From the NCBI RefSeq assembly GCF_019753045.1, contig NZ_JAIELN010000005.1, forward strand, positions 294,946 through 358,945: a DNA stretch of 64,000 bases, given 5' to 3'. Both the position numbers and the translations under genes were made by a program. Below are positions 15,790 to 24,926 of this stretch, piece by piece (the first letter of the stretch is position 1; the number at the start of each line of letters is the position of its first letter). The notes below the pieces were generated by a model. The model worked only from the letters and a program-made list of their open reading frames with translations, made no database searches and was not told the DNA's origin. This stretch comes from Hyphomicrobium sp. (lineage in GTDB: Bacteria; Pseudomonadota; Alphaproteobacteria; Rhizobiales; Hyphomicrobiaceae).

Positions 15790-15882
15790 CGCGCACCTCC
15801 GGCTTGGAAGGTAAGCTTAATCCGGCATTCATCCTAGAGAGAACGCGTCCGGCGATCCGTTCCGCCGTCCGAGCGAAATTTC

Positions 15883-17544
15883 TTAACGCTGGCTGGTCTG
15901 GTAGTTGGGATTGACCCACACCGGTACTTCCTCGCGCGGCAACGGCGCCCGGCCCCGGATAACGTCGGCCAATTTTTCAGCCATCATGATGGTCGGGACG
16001 TTCAGATTGCCGCTCACGACGTCGGGCATGATCGAGGCGTCGACAACGCGTAAACCCTCGACGCCGTGAACCCGCGCTTTGCCGTCGACGACCGCCATTT
16101 CGTCCGTTCCCATTCGGCACGAGCACGACGGATGGTACGCGCTTTCCGCCTTCGCCCGAATGAATGCATCGATATCCGCATCGCTGTCGCTCGCCGGGCC
16201 TGGAGCCAGCTCATCACCGCGATAACGATCAAATGCCTTCTGAGAGAATATCTCGCGCGTCAAGCGGATGCCGGCGCGCATTTCTTTGCGGTCCTGTTCC
16301 GTCTGCATGTAGTTGAAGAGCACGCGCGGGTACTGGCGCGGATCGGACGATTTGAGTTTCACGTATCCGGTGCTCGTCGGGCGCATCGGTCCGATGTGCG
16401 CCTGAAATCCATGTCCCTTCGCGGCGGACGAGCCGTCGTAGCTGATTGCCATCGGGAAGAAGTGATATTGAAGGTCGGGGTGGAGGACGCCGGGCTCGCT
16501 GCGAATGAAGCCGCCCGATTCAAAATGGTTGGTCGCGCCGAGTCCCTTCCCCGTCAAAATCCATTCGATGCCGATCTTCAGTTTCGCCAGCGGATTGTTG
16601 GCGCTGTAAATCGAGACCGGCTCCTTGCATTCGTATTGCACGTAGGCTTCGATATGGTCTTGCAGGTTCTCTCCGACGCCGGGCACGTGCTCCACAACGG
16701 GAATTCCCAACTTCTTCAACTCGTCGGCATTGCCGATGCCCGACAGCATCAGGATTTGCGGTGAATTGATCGCTCCGCCGCTGACGATCACTTCGCGCGT
16801 GGCGCGGGCGGACTGAAGACGGCCACCCCGGCTATATTCGACGCCCACCGCTCGCTTGCCTTCGAAGAGGATGCGCGTGACCAGAGACTTCGCCTTGACC
16901 TCGACGCCACCGCGCTTTTGTGCCGGGCGGAGATAAGCTTTCGCAGCACTCCAACGCCGTCCTTTGTAGACGGTCATGTCCATCCGGCCGAGGCCTTCCT
17001 GCTGGCGGCCGTTCATATCTTCGGTGACGGGATAGCCTGCCTGGCGGCCCGCCTCGACGAATGTGTCGTAAAGCGGATTTGTGCAGGGTGCGGTGGTCAC
17101 GAAGAGCGGTCCGGAGCTGCCGCGATAGGCATCACCGCCTTTGAGCCGCGTCTCGGATTTCTTGAAGTACGGGAGACAATCGAAATAGCTCCAGTCTTGA
17201 AGACCCTGACGCCGCGCCCAGGCGTCATAGTCGAAGGCATGCCCGCGAATGTAGATCATGCCGTTGATCGATGACGAACCGCCTACGACGCGGCCGCGCG
17301 GACAGTACATCTTCCGGTTATCGAGAAACGGTTCCGGCTCGGACTCGTACCACCAGTTGTATTTGGTGCCAGCCAGCGGATAGGCGAATGCGGACGGCAT
17401 ATGGATGAAGATGCTGTGGTCCTGCGGCCCTGCCTCAAGAACCAGTACGCGGGTGTCCTGATCTTCCGTCAGGCGATTGGCGAGCACGCATCCCGCCGAC
17501 CCGGCGCCTACGATGATGTAATCGAACTCTTGGGCGGTGCTCAT
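15883..17544 (-). CDS. betA: Choline dehydrogenase (GMC flavoprotein)
   Basis: 553 residues, the usual BetA length. The FAD-binding GxGxxG is at residues 13-18 (GAGSAG), followed by VLEAGP, the GMC signatures PRGRVVGGSSSINGMIYIRG and GAINSPQILMLSGIG, and the catalytic His region AYHPSCSCRMG. It oxidises choline to betaine aldehyde and onward to glycine betaine, passing electrons to the respiratory chain. It lies 47 bp after betB on the same strand, so they form an operon betBA. The betI repressor usual in enterics and rhizobia is absent; a GbdR-like activator is divergently encoded. Confidence 0.95.
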   Translation of the reverse strand: MSTAQEFDYIIVGAGSAGCVLANRLTEDQDTRVLVLEAGPQDHSIFIHMPSAFAYPLAGTKYNWWYESEPEPFLDNRKMYCPRGRVVGGSSSINGMIYIRGHAFDYDAWARRQGLQDWSYFDCLPYFKKSETRLKGGDAYRGSSGPLFVTTAPCTNPLYDTFVEAGRQAGYPVTEDMNGRQQEGLGRMDMTVYKGRRWSAAKAYLRPAQKRGGVEVKAKSLVTRILFEGKRAVGVEYSRGGRLQSARATREVIVSGGAINSPQILMLSGIGNADELKKLGIPVVEHVPGVGENLQDHIEAYVQYECKEPVSIYSANNPLAKLKIGIEWILTGKGLGATNHFESGGFIRSEPGVLHPDLQYHFFPMAISYDGSSAAKGHGFQAHIGPMRPTSTGYVKLKSSDPRQYPRVLFNYMQTEQDRKEMRAGIRLTREIFSQKAFDRYRGDELAPGPASDSDADIDAFIRAKAESAYHPSCSCRMGTDEMAVVDGKARVHGVEGLRVVDASIMPDVVSGNLNVPTIMMAEKLADVIRGRAPLPREEVPVWVNPNYQTSQR

Positions 17545-17591
17545 CTCTGGACAGATCCCCAGGGTCTTACGAGTGAAGCCTAGTATTCATT

Positions 17592-19052
17592 TCATTCATA
17601 GGGGCATTGGACGTCGCCGAGCTCGACGTAGACGCTCTTCAACTGCGTGTAGTGATCGATCGCGGCCTGTCCGTTCTCATGGCCGAAGCCCGACTCCTTG
17701 ATGCCGCCGAACGGCATCTCGACCGGAGTCACATTGTAGTTGTTGATCCAGCAGATCCCGGCTTCGAGACGCGCTGCAACGCGATGCGCGCGCGCGAGGT
17801 CTCGCGTGAAGACGCCGGCCGCCAAGCCATAGCGGGTCGCGTTCGCACGGGTGATGGCATCATCTTCATCGCGGAACTTCAGAACCGACATCACCGGTCC
17901 GAAGATCTCCTGGCGGACGATGCTCATATCGTCAGTGCAATCGGTAAATACGGCTGGACGTACGAAATTCCCGCGGGCGAGTTCGTCCTCGTCGACGCGC
18001 TCGCCGCCGTAACGGAGGCGCGCACCCTCCTTTTGGCCCGCCGCGACGAAGCCCAAGACGCGATCCATGTGCACTTGCGAGATCAAGGCGCCGACCTGCG
18101 TCTCAGGCGCCAAGGGATCGCCGACGCGGAGCTTCTTCGTGCGCTCGACGACCATATCGACGAAGCGGTCGTGAATGTCCTCGTGGACATAGACGCGGGT
18201 GCAGTTCGTGCAGATTTCGCCTTGCGTATAGAAATTGCCTAGCATCGCCGCAGATACGGCCTGGCGCAGATCCGCATCCGGAAAGACGAGCAGCGCCGAC
18301 TTGCCGCTCAGCTCCATCGTCGTTCGCTTCAAGGACGCTGCCGCTGCCGCGAGGATTTTCTTCGCCGTTCCGACAGAGCCCGTCAGCGAGATCTTGGCGA
18401 CACGCGGGTCGGACGTCAGCAGAGTTCCCGTTCGCGCGTCGCCGTGCAGGACGTTGAACACGCCATCTGGAACGCCTGCCTCCGTGTAGATTTCGGCGAG
18501 CTTTGCCGACGTCGTCGGCGTCAGCTCCGAGGTCTTGAAGATCATCGCGTTGCCGCAAGCCAATGCGGGCGCCGATTTCCAGCACGCTATCTGGATCGGA
18601 TAATTCCACGAGCCGATGCCAACGCATATGCCGATGGGTTCGCGGCGCGTATAAACAAAGGCGTTGTTCAGCGCGATCTGCTCGCCGCGCAATGAGCCGG
18701 CGACCCCGGCGAAATATTCGATGCAATCGGCGCCGCTCACGACATCGACCGCTTCGGCTTCCTGAATTGGTTTGCCAGTGTCTTGGACTTCAAGCCGGGC
18801 CAGTTCGTTATTGCGGTCGCGTAAGATCCGGGCGGCCTTATTCAGAATGCGGCCGCGCTCGGCACCCGACATGGCGGACCACAGCTTCAATCCTTCCTCG
18901 GCCGAACGCAGTGCAGCATCGACCTCCGGCTCAAGGGCGATTTCAACCCGCGAGATCAGCTTCCCGGTTGCGGGATTCGTGTTATCGAAAGTCTCGGCGG
19001 CTTTGGAGGCGGTATACCGGCCCCCGATGTAGCTCTGCAGCACGTGCACCAT
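17592..19052 (-). CDS. betB: Betaine aldehyde dehydrogenase
   Basis: 486 residues, normal for the family. It has the aldehyde dehydrogenase motifs: SWNYPIQIACWKSAPALACGNAMIFK for the cofactor site, TMELSGKSALLVF with the general-base Glu, and GEICTNCTRVYV with the nucleophilic Cys. It converts betaine aldehyde to glycine betaine with NAD(P). The start at 19052 faces the regulator gene at 19425. With betA and the choXWV importer it makes glycine betaine from imported choline, for osmoprotection or for catabolism by the downstream demethylation operon. Confidence 0.95.
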   Translation of the reverse strand: MVHVLQSYIGGRYTASKAAETFDNTNPATGKLISRVEIALEPEVDAALRSAEEGLKLWSAMSGAERGRILNKAARILRDRNNELARLEVQDTGKPIQEAEAVDVVSGADCIEYFAGVAGSLRGEQIALNNAFVYTRREPIGICVGIGSWNYPIQIACWKSAPALACGNAMIFKTSELTPTTSAKLAEIYTEAGVPDGVFNVLHGDARTGTLLTSDPRVAKISLTGSVGTAKKILAAAAASLKRTTMELSGKSALLVFPDADLRQAVSAAMLGNFYTQGEICTNCTRVYVHEDIHDRFVDMVVERTKKLRVGDPLAPETQVGALISQVHMDRVLGFVAAGQKEGARLRYGGERVDEDELARGNFVRPAVFTDCTDDMSIVRQEIFGPVMSVLKFRDEDDAITRANATRYGLAAGVFTRDLARAHRVAARLEAGICWINNYNVTPVEMPFGGIKESGFGHENGQAAIDHYTQLKSVYVELGDVQCPYE

Positions 19053-19259
19053 GAGTACTCAATTGCCTAGGAATTCAGCTGAGCGAGATGTGTTCCTCGC
19101 CCATGGTAAAAGCTCTTAGTGCGCACGTTTCCGCCGCTTCCCAAAGCTTTCTTTCCTATGCGGCCTGCGCCTTTTCCGAGCTATCTCAGATACGACGCAA
19201 ATGACTTCGGCGGCGACAGCGAAGGTAAACTCCGTCAGCGCCAATCGAATGTCGGCGGA

Positions 19260-19388
19260 ATGCGTTATCTGAACTTGTCAAAATGCGACTTGGTGCTACT
19301 ATTTGCGACCGGGGTTCTGCTCGCAAACCTTGTCGCCTTGGTTTTATGCCGGGAGCGGCAAGCCCCAGACGCAACGATCACGATATAA
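19260..19388 (+). CDS. Possible 42-residue single-pass membrane peptide
   Basis: Read from ATG 19260. A hydrophobic segment (LVLLFATGVLLANLVALVL) would span the membrane once, followed by RERQ. The Shine-Dalgarno match is poor and very close, so translation is doubtful. It lies in the 370-bp betB-gbdR divergent region, where regulator-binding sites are also expected; I could not identify them. Confidence 0.25.
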   Translation: MRYLNLSKCDLVLLFATGVLLANLVALVLCRERQAPDATITI

Positions 19389-19424
19389 TCTAGCCTTCCC
19401 GTTTGACGTGGGAGCTTTTGCGAC

Positions 19425-20468
19425 GTGAACGAAGTTCCGACGAAGTTGAGCACGATCCGCAGGATCGGATTCTTGACTTTAGACGAATACACAATGATCG
19501 CCGTCTCAAGCGCGATCGAAGTTCTTCGGATGGCCAACCGCTTAAGCGGCCAAACCCATTATTCTTGGACCATTCTGACACTCGATGGCCGGCCGGTGCC
19601 CTCGAGCAACGGCATGTCGTATTCGAGCGCCGCCACTTACGACGCCGCGGACGATCTCGACATGGTGCTCGTTTGCGGCGGCACCAACGTCGCGAACTTC
19701 GTCAATGACAAAGTCGTCAATCTTCTCCGCCGCATAGCGCGTGACGGGGTCGTGCTCGGCGGGCTCTGCACCGGCACTTATGCACTCGTGAAATCCGGCC
19801 TTCTCGACGGCTACAAGTGCACGATCCATTGGGAAAATATGGCTGGACTTCGCGAGTTTCACTCGCGGGTAAAATTCCAGGAAGAGCTGTTCGTCATCGA
19901 TCGCGATCGCATGACCTGCACGGGCGGAATAGCCCCCATCGACATGATGCTCGCCCTCGTGCGCAGCAGCTTCGGCAAGACGCTCGTTGCCGAGATCTCC
20001 AACCAATTCATTCTCGAGCGCGTGCGAGACGGCTACGACCGGCAGCATATTCCGTTGGCAGCGCGCCTCGGATTTAACCACGGCGCACTGGTCGACATCG
20101 CGGCGCTCATGGAAGCCAACTTCGAGGAGCCATTGAGCGCTGTCGAACTCGCCAAGCTGGCGGGATTGTCTCTGCGTCAGGTTCAGCGGATGTTTCAGGA
20201 GACGCTCGATACGACGCCGACGAAATATTACCTGCAGCTTCGGCTACGGCGTGCGCGCGAATTGCTTCTCCAGTCGCAGATGTCCATTACGCAGATCTCC
20301 GTTTCCTGCGGTTTCCAATCGACCTGCCATTTCAGCAAGTCCTATCGCGCTCTTTACGGGCGCACGCCACGAAGCGAACGTCAGCCGCAGAAGTCCGACG
20401 CTCCGGAGTTCAACGCATCGCCGGCGCTCAGACGCGAAACGAGCCGCGCGCGACTGCCGTCGATCTGA
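19425..20468 (+). CDS. gbdR: GbdR-like AraC-family regulator with DJ-1/PfpI domain
   Basis: 347 residues starting with GTG. The N-terminal half is a class-I glutamine-amidotransferase-like (DJ-1/PfpI) domain with GFLTLDEYTMIAVSSAIEVLRMAN and GGLCTGTYALVKSGLLDG. The C-terminal half is an AraC helix-turn-helix pair (LAKLAGLSLRQVQRMFQETL and ISVSCGFQSTCHFSKSYRALYG). This is the GlxA/GbdR architecture. In Pseudomonas GbdR senses glycine betaine and dimethylglycine and activates gbc, dgc and sox genes. The position between betBA and choXWV, beside the gbc-dgc-sox operon, supports that assignment here, but ligand and targets are inferred. Confidence 0.85.
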   Translation: MNEVPTKLSTIRRIGFLTLDEYTMIAVSSAIEVLRMANRLSGQTHYSWTILTLDGRPVPSSNGMSYSSAATYDAADDLDMVLVCGGTNVANFVNDKVVNLLRRIARDGVVLGGLCTGTYALVKSGLLDGYKCTIHWENMAGLREFHSRVKFQEELFVIDRDRMTCTGGIAPIDMMLALVRSSFGKTLVAEISNQFILERVRDGYDRQHIPLAARLGFNHGALVDIAALMEANFEEPLSAVELAKLAGLSLRQVQRMFQETLDTTPTKYYLQLRLRRARELLLQSQMSITQISVSCGFQSTCHFSKSYRALYGRTPRSERQPQKSDAPEFNASPALRRETSRARLPSI

Positions 20469-20737
20469 GTTCGCCGATCTGGGAGGCCGCGATTTTGAAA
20501 TCCCGCAGTGCAGAAACTTCATTCCCAGTGAAAGGATGCCTGTTAGGCGCGTAAACGCAGAATCGCGTCGCAATTGTGAAATCGACGGCTATTGGCCGTG
20601 CTTAGCTTCGGGGGTTGCCCCTCTCGGGTGACGCCTTCAACAGATTGCCAACGCAGGAGGATCACCAGCTCATGCTCCGATCCGAACAGGCGGTCTGTTG
20701 TCAGTAACACCTGGTACCGCCAACAACAGGAGTTGTC

Positions 20738-21661
20738 ATGACACGCATCGCGATGGGGGTCGCCCTTGCCCTGGGTCTGGCCGCAACCACGGCACACGCA
20801 GAAAGCGCGAGTTGCAAGAAAGTCCGCTTCGCCGATGTCGGCTGGACTGACATTCAGGTCACGACCGCGACCGCTCAGAACCTTCTCGAAGCCCTCGGGT
20901 ATGCGCCGGAGGTCAAAACGCTGTCGGTTCCGGTGACCTACGCTTCATTGAAGAACAAAGATATCGACGTGTTCCTCGGCAACTGGATGCCGAGCATGAC
21001 GGCAGACATCAAAGCCTACGTCGACGACAAATCTGTCGAGACGATCGGCGTCAACCTGAGCGACGCCGGTTATGGCCTCGTCGTTCCGCAGTACGTGGCG
21101 GACGGGGGCGTGAAGAGCTTGAAGGACCTCGGCGCGCATAAGGATAAATTCGGCGGCAAGATTTACGGCATTGAAGCAGGCAACGACGGCAATCGCATCA
21201 TCAGCGGCATGATCGCCAAGCCGGAAAACAACCTGCAGGGCTTCGAGCTCGTCGAAAGCTCTGAAGCCGGCATGCTGACCCAGGCCGAAAAGGCGATGAA
21301 GAAGAACGAGTGGATCGTGTTCCTCGGCTGGACGCCGCATCCGGTCATGGGCGAAATGAAGATCGCCTATCTCGACGGCATGGGCGACAGCGGCTTCGGC
21401 GCCGCCACCGTCAGCACCAACGTGCGCGCTGGCTACGAGAAGGAATGTCCTAACGTCGGTAAATTCCTCAGCAACCTCAAGTTCAATCTCGCCATGGAAG
21501 GCGCGATGATGGGACCGGTTCTGAAGGACGGCGCCGATCCGAAGGCAACCGCTCTCACGTGGCTGAAGGCCAACCCCGACGCCGCCACGCCGTGGCTTGA
21601 AGGCGTCACAACATTCGATGGGGGCGACGCCAAGGCTGCCGTCGCAGCTGCACTCAAATAG
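20738..21661 (+). CDS. choX: Choline/betaine ABC transporter substrate-binding protein
   Basis: 307 residues, AGGAG seven bases upstream. The signal peptide (1-21) ends AHAES. The mature domain has the OpuAC/ChoX pattern: VRFADVGWTDIQVTTATAQ, DVFLGNWMPSM, YGIEAGNDGNRII and GWTPHPVMGEMK, with several Trp and Tyr residues that can form the aromatic box holding a quaternary ammonium. It delivers choline (probably) to the ChoWV membrane complex. It is first in the choXWV operon; 20469-20737 upstream has no recognised gene. Confidence 0.92.
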   Translation: MTRIAMGVALALGLAATTAHAESASCKKVRFADVGWTDIQVTTATAQNLLEALGYAPEVKTLSVPVTYASLKNKDIDVFLGNWMPSMTADIKAYVDDKSVETIGVNLSDAGYGLVVPQYVADGGVKSLKDLGAHKDKFGGKIYGIEAGNDGNRIISGMIAKPENNLQGFELVESSEAGMLTQAEKAMKKNEWIVFLGWTPHPVMGEMKIAYLDGMGDSGFGAATVSTNVRAGYEKECPNVGKFLSNLKFNLAMEGAMMGPVLKDGADPKATALTWLKANPDAATPWLEGVTTFDGGDAKAAVAAALK

Positions 21662-21752
21662 TTTCAGCAACGACATCCACCCGACAAGTCCGGACGGCCG
21701 CATCTAGCGACCGTCCGATACGGGGATGAGCTTCAGCTCAGGGGGAGCGCCG

Positions 21753-22607
21753 ATGGATCCCGTATCGAAGCTGATTGCCGCCTGGAAAATTCCGATAGGC
21801 CAGTTCGGCAAGTCCGTGTTCGATTTCGTGACGGACTATTTTCAGTGGCTGTTCGATGCCATTTCGGGAATCCTCGAGACGGTCGTCGACGGGACATCCG
21901 CTCTCCTTCTGCAAATCCCGCCGGTCATTCTTGCCGTCGCTCTCGCCGGGTTCGCCTACTGGCTCAGGCGATCCAAACCGCTCGCCATCGGCGTGCTGAT
22001 CGGTTTTCTCTTCATTCTGAACCAGGGTCTTTGGAAAGAAACCGTCCAAACGTTGGTTCTCGTCGTCGCCGCCACGGCGCTCTCGATGGCCATCGGAGTG
22101 CCGCTCGGCATATGGGCTGCTCATAACCCGAGGGTCTGGAAGGTGGCGCAGCCGCTTCTCGACCTGATGCAGACGATGCCGACGTTCGTTTATCTCATTC
22201 CCATTCTCATTCTGTTCGGGCTCGGAGCCGCGCCTGCACTCATCGTAACGATCATTTTCGCCATGCCGGCGCCTGTGCGCATGACGTATCTCGGCCTGAC
22301 GTCCATTCCGAAACCGATGCTCGAAGCCGGCGAAAGTTTCGGCGCGACGAAGCGGCAGCTCCTATGGAAAGTCGAGTTGCCTGCGGCCCTTCCCTCCATC
22401 ATGGCAGGCCTGACGCAGTGCATTATGCTTTCGCTCTCCATGGTCGTCTTCGCGACACTCATCGGTGCACCGAGCCTCGGCAATCCGGTCAATAAGGCTC
22501 TCGCCAACCGCAACATTCCGCTCGGCATCGAAGCGGGTCTCGCGCTCGTCATTCTCGCCATCATCCTCGATCGGGCGCTCTCCGTCCAAGCGGGAGTGCG
22601 AAAATGA
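21753..22607 (+). CDS. choW: Choline ABC transporter permease
   Basis: 284 residues from ATG 21753, which has GGGGGAG five bases upstream; the ATG at 21726 has a worse site. It is a multi-pass membrane protein with the OpuAB/ProW-type inner-membrane domain and the EAA loop for ATPase contact, LEAGESFGATKRQLLWKVELPAALPSIMAG. The first hydrophobic block (about 40-60) is preceded by an amphipathic N-terminus as in other ChoW proteins. It overlaps choV by four bases (ATGA). Confidence 0.92.
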   Translation: MDPVSKLIAAWKIPIGQFGKSVFDFVTDYFQWLFDAISGILETVVDGTSALLLQIPPVILAVALAGFAYWLRRSKPLAIGVLIGFLFILNQGLWKETVQTLVLVVAATALSMAIGVPLGIWAAHNPRVWKVAQPLLDLMQTMPTFVYLIPILILFGLGAAPALIVTIIFAMPAPVRMTYLGLTSIPKPMLEAGESFGATKRQLLWKVELPAALPSIMAGLTQCIMLSLSMVVFATLIGAPSLGNPVNKALANRNIPLGIEAGLALVILAIILDRALSVQAGVRK

Positions 22608-23794
22608 ACGTCGCAGTCGACTTCAAGAACGTCGATATCATATTCGGCAAGGACGTCGCGAAGACGTTGGCCATGGTCGACGCGGGCGCGACACGCGCTC
22701 AAATCCTCGCCAAGACTGGCGCAGTGCTCGGCGCTGCCGGCGCGAATCTCACCGTGCATGAGGGCGAAATCTCTGTCCTGATGGGCCTTTCGGGCTCTGG
22801 CAAATCGACATTGTTGCGCGCCGTCAACGGGCTCAACAAGGTGTCGCGTGGCGCTGTCCTCGTGAAGGACGGCGACCGGATGGTGGACATCGCCTCGTGT
22901 GACGCCACTACGCTCCGTCATATGCGACAGACACAGGTCGCTATGGTCTTCCAGCAGTTTGCGCTGCTGCCGTGGCGAACCGTGCGGGAGAATGTGGGGC
23001 TTGGTCTCGAACTCGCCGGCGTTCCGCACGCGGAACTCACGGAGCGCGTGGACCGCCAGCTCAAACTCGTCGGACTCGACACATGGGCTGAGAAGTATGT
23101 GCATGAGCTTTCGGGCGGCATGCAGCAGCGCGTCGGCCTCGCCCGCGCATTCGCAACGGACGCGCCGATCCTGTTGATGGACGAACCGTTCTCTGCGCTC
23201 GATCCCCTCATCCGTACCAAGTTGCAAGACGAGCTCTTGCAGCTACAGAAGTCGATCAAGAAGACGATCATCTTCGTCAGTCACGATCTCGAAGAAGCGC
23301 TGAAGATCGGCAATCGCATCACCATCATGGAGGGTGGGCGGATCGTACAATCGGGAGCGCCGGAAGAGATCGTGCTGCAGCCCGCCGACGATTACGTCCG
23401 CGATTTTATCGCCAATGTGAATCCGTTGTCCGTGCTCACCGCATGGAACGTCATGCGCGACATGCGCGACCTCGAGCGTACGGCCGATGACTGGATTTGG
23501 CTTGATCGGCGAAAGACGACGCGTTTCAAAATCGATGGCGGGGGAAAAGTGCAGGCGGCTGAATGTAACGGCCGTCAGGCTGCGTGGGTGACGTGCGGCG
23601 AATGCGAAAAGCACGTCAGCGAAGACTCTTCACCCGTCTATTGGGCGAGGCCCGGCACAAGCTTGAAAACCGTGATTCTCGCCATGCACAAGTCGGGCAC
23701 CGCGCCTGTCGCACTGTTCGACGACGAGGATCGCTTTGTCGGCGCCATCGGCATCCGCGATGTTCTGCAGGCTATCTTGCGCCGCAAGGATTGA
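22604..23794 (+). CDS. choV: Choline ABC transporter ATP-binding protein with extended C-terminus
   Basis: 396 residues. Walker A GLSGSGKST, Q-loop FQQFALLPWRT, signature LSGGMQQR, Walker B ILLMDEPFSALDP and switch His FVSHDLEEAL are all present, so the ATPase is complete. An N-terminal extension of about 45 residues before the ATPase is typical of ProV/ChoV. After about residue 270 there is a C-terminal region containing CGECEKH and then one CBS-like unit (LKTVILAMHKSGTAPVALFDDEDRFVGAIGIRDVL). CBS units in related osmoporters sense ionic strength or nucleotides. The Cys pair is unusual. Confidence 0.92.
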   Translation: MNVAVDFKNVDIIFGKDVAKTLAMVDAGATRAQILAKTGAVLGAAGANLTVHEGEISVLMGLSGSGKSTLLRAVNGLNKVSRGAVLVKDGDRMVDIASCDATTLRHMRQTQVAMVFQQFALLPWRTVRENVGLGLELAGVPHAELTERVDRQLKLVGLDTWAEKYVHELSGGMQQRVGLARAFATDAPILLMDEPFSALDPLIRTKLQDELLQLQKSIKKTIIFVSHDLEEALKIGNRITIMEGGRIVQSGAPEEIVLQPADDYVRDFIANVNPLSVLTAWNVMRDMRDLERTADDWIWLDRRKTTRFKIDGGGKVQAAECNGRQAAWVTCGECEKHVSEDSSPVYWARPGTSLKTVILAMHKSGTAPVALFDDEDRFVGAIGIRDVLQAILRRKD

Positions 23795-23804
23795 TGATCG
23801 CGAA

Positions 23805-24920
23805 TTACTTTTCGATGGTGACGTTCTCGAGCGGCTTGCTGCAGCAAATCAGGATCATGCCCGCGTCGATCTCACGTTGGCGAATGCCGCCGCCGTGCTT
23901 CATCTCTACCTGACCCGAAAGCTTCTTGCTTTTGCATGTGCCGCACACGCCTTTGCTGCAAGAAAACGGGAGCCGCATTCCGGCGGCCCGCGCCGCATCG
24001 AGAATGAACTGATCCGGCCGGCAATCAATCGTGCGACCCGATCGCGTGAATTCGATCTTGAAGCTCGCGCCGGGCGCTTCGGCTCCTGCCGCAGCAGCGG
24101 TTGATTCGGCGAGTGGCACGCCTTGCCGTTCGAACGAGAAGCTTTCTTCGTGGTAGTGCGCCATATCGAAAGCGGCGTCTCTCAGCATGGCACGTACATT
24201 TGCCATGTAGGCCTCCGGCCCACAGCAGAAGACTTCGCGCTCAGCCAGATCGGGGACGATCGACTTCAGAAGCGGCAACGTAAGGTAGCCTGTCGGCGCG
24301 CTCCAGTCGCGGGCCTCGCCCTGCTTCTCGCATACGAACGCCGTTCTAAAGTTGCTCGTGCCGTGGGTCATCATCGCCAGCTCGTGGCGGAATATGATGT
24401 CGCGCGGCGACCGCGCGCTGTGGACGAAGACGACATCATGATCTTCGCCCAGTTCGTAAAGGGTGCGCGCCATCGACATCAACGGCGTCACACCTGAACC
24501 GCCCGAGAGGAACAGGTACTTCGGGCCCGAGTGCAGCGTGCAGCTGAAGTCGCCGGACGGTCCGAGGGCTTTGATCTTCGAACCCGGCTTTAAATTGTCG
24601 TGCAGCCAGTTCGAGACCTTGCCGCCGGGATGGCGCTTCACCGTTATCGACAGCGTGTCGGGCCGCGTCGGCGGCGAAGAGATCGTGTAGCAGCGGTTGA
24701 CGACCGCGCCATCGATATCGAGTTCAAGCGTGATGAACTGGCCGGGCCGGAAGCGGAAGAGACGCGGCGACTGCGTGCGGAACAGGAAGCTTTTGACGTC
24801 GTGCGTCTCCTGGCGCACGTGCGCGCACACGAGCGTATCGTCCTCATCGGCGTTCCACTTGCCGGGTGTCGCGTCCCAAAGTTCCGGCCCCAGGCGGCTC
24901 GACCGGCCTTTATCACTCAT
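23805..24920 (-). CDS. gbcB: Glycine betaine monooxygenase, reductase component
   Basis: 371 residues. An FAD-binding ferredoxin-reductase domain comes first (FRPGQFITLELDIDG, RCYTISSPP, FLSGGSGVTPLMSMAR, VFCCGPEAYM). A C-terminal plant-type 2Fe-2S ferredoxin has CSKGVCGTC and a distal Cys near the end (ILICC). It passes electrons from NAD(P)H to the Rieske oxygenase encoded directly upstream (gbcA) to demethylate glycine betaine to dimethylglycine. The gene lies six bases after gbcA and is the last in the minus-strand operon; its end is 10 bp from choV, converging. Confidence 0.9.
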   Translation of the reverse strand: MSDKGRSSRLGPELWDATPGKWNADEDDTLVCAHVRQETHDVKSFLFRTQSPRLFRFRPGQFITLELDIDGAVVNRCYTISSPPTRPDTLSITVKRHPGGKVSNWLHDNLKPGSKIKALGPSGDFSCTLHSGPKYLFLSGGSGVTPLMSMARTLYELGEDHDVVFVHSARSPRDIIFRHELAMMTHGTSNFRTAFVCEKQGEARDWSAPTGYLTLPLLKSIVPDLAEREVFCCGPEAYMANVRAMLRDAAFDMAHYHEESFSFERQGVPLAESTAAAAGAEAPGASFKIEFTRSGRTIDCRPDQFILDAARAAGMRLPFSCSKGVCGTCKSKKLSGQVEMKHGGGIRQREIDAGMILICCSKPLENVTIEK

Positions 24921-24926
24921 GATTGA

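Noticed and set aside
20672..20707. 11-codon leader peptide before choX with AGGAGG upstream
   Set aside because: Spacing to the ATG is long and there is no attenuator hairpin afterwards; too little support.
22190..23227. 345-codon minus-strand ORF opposite choW/choV
   Set aside because: Antisense to conserved ABC transporter motifs; no domain of its own.
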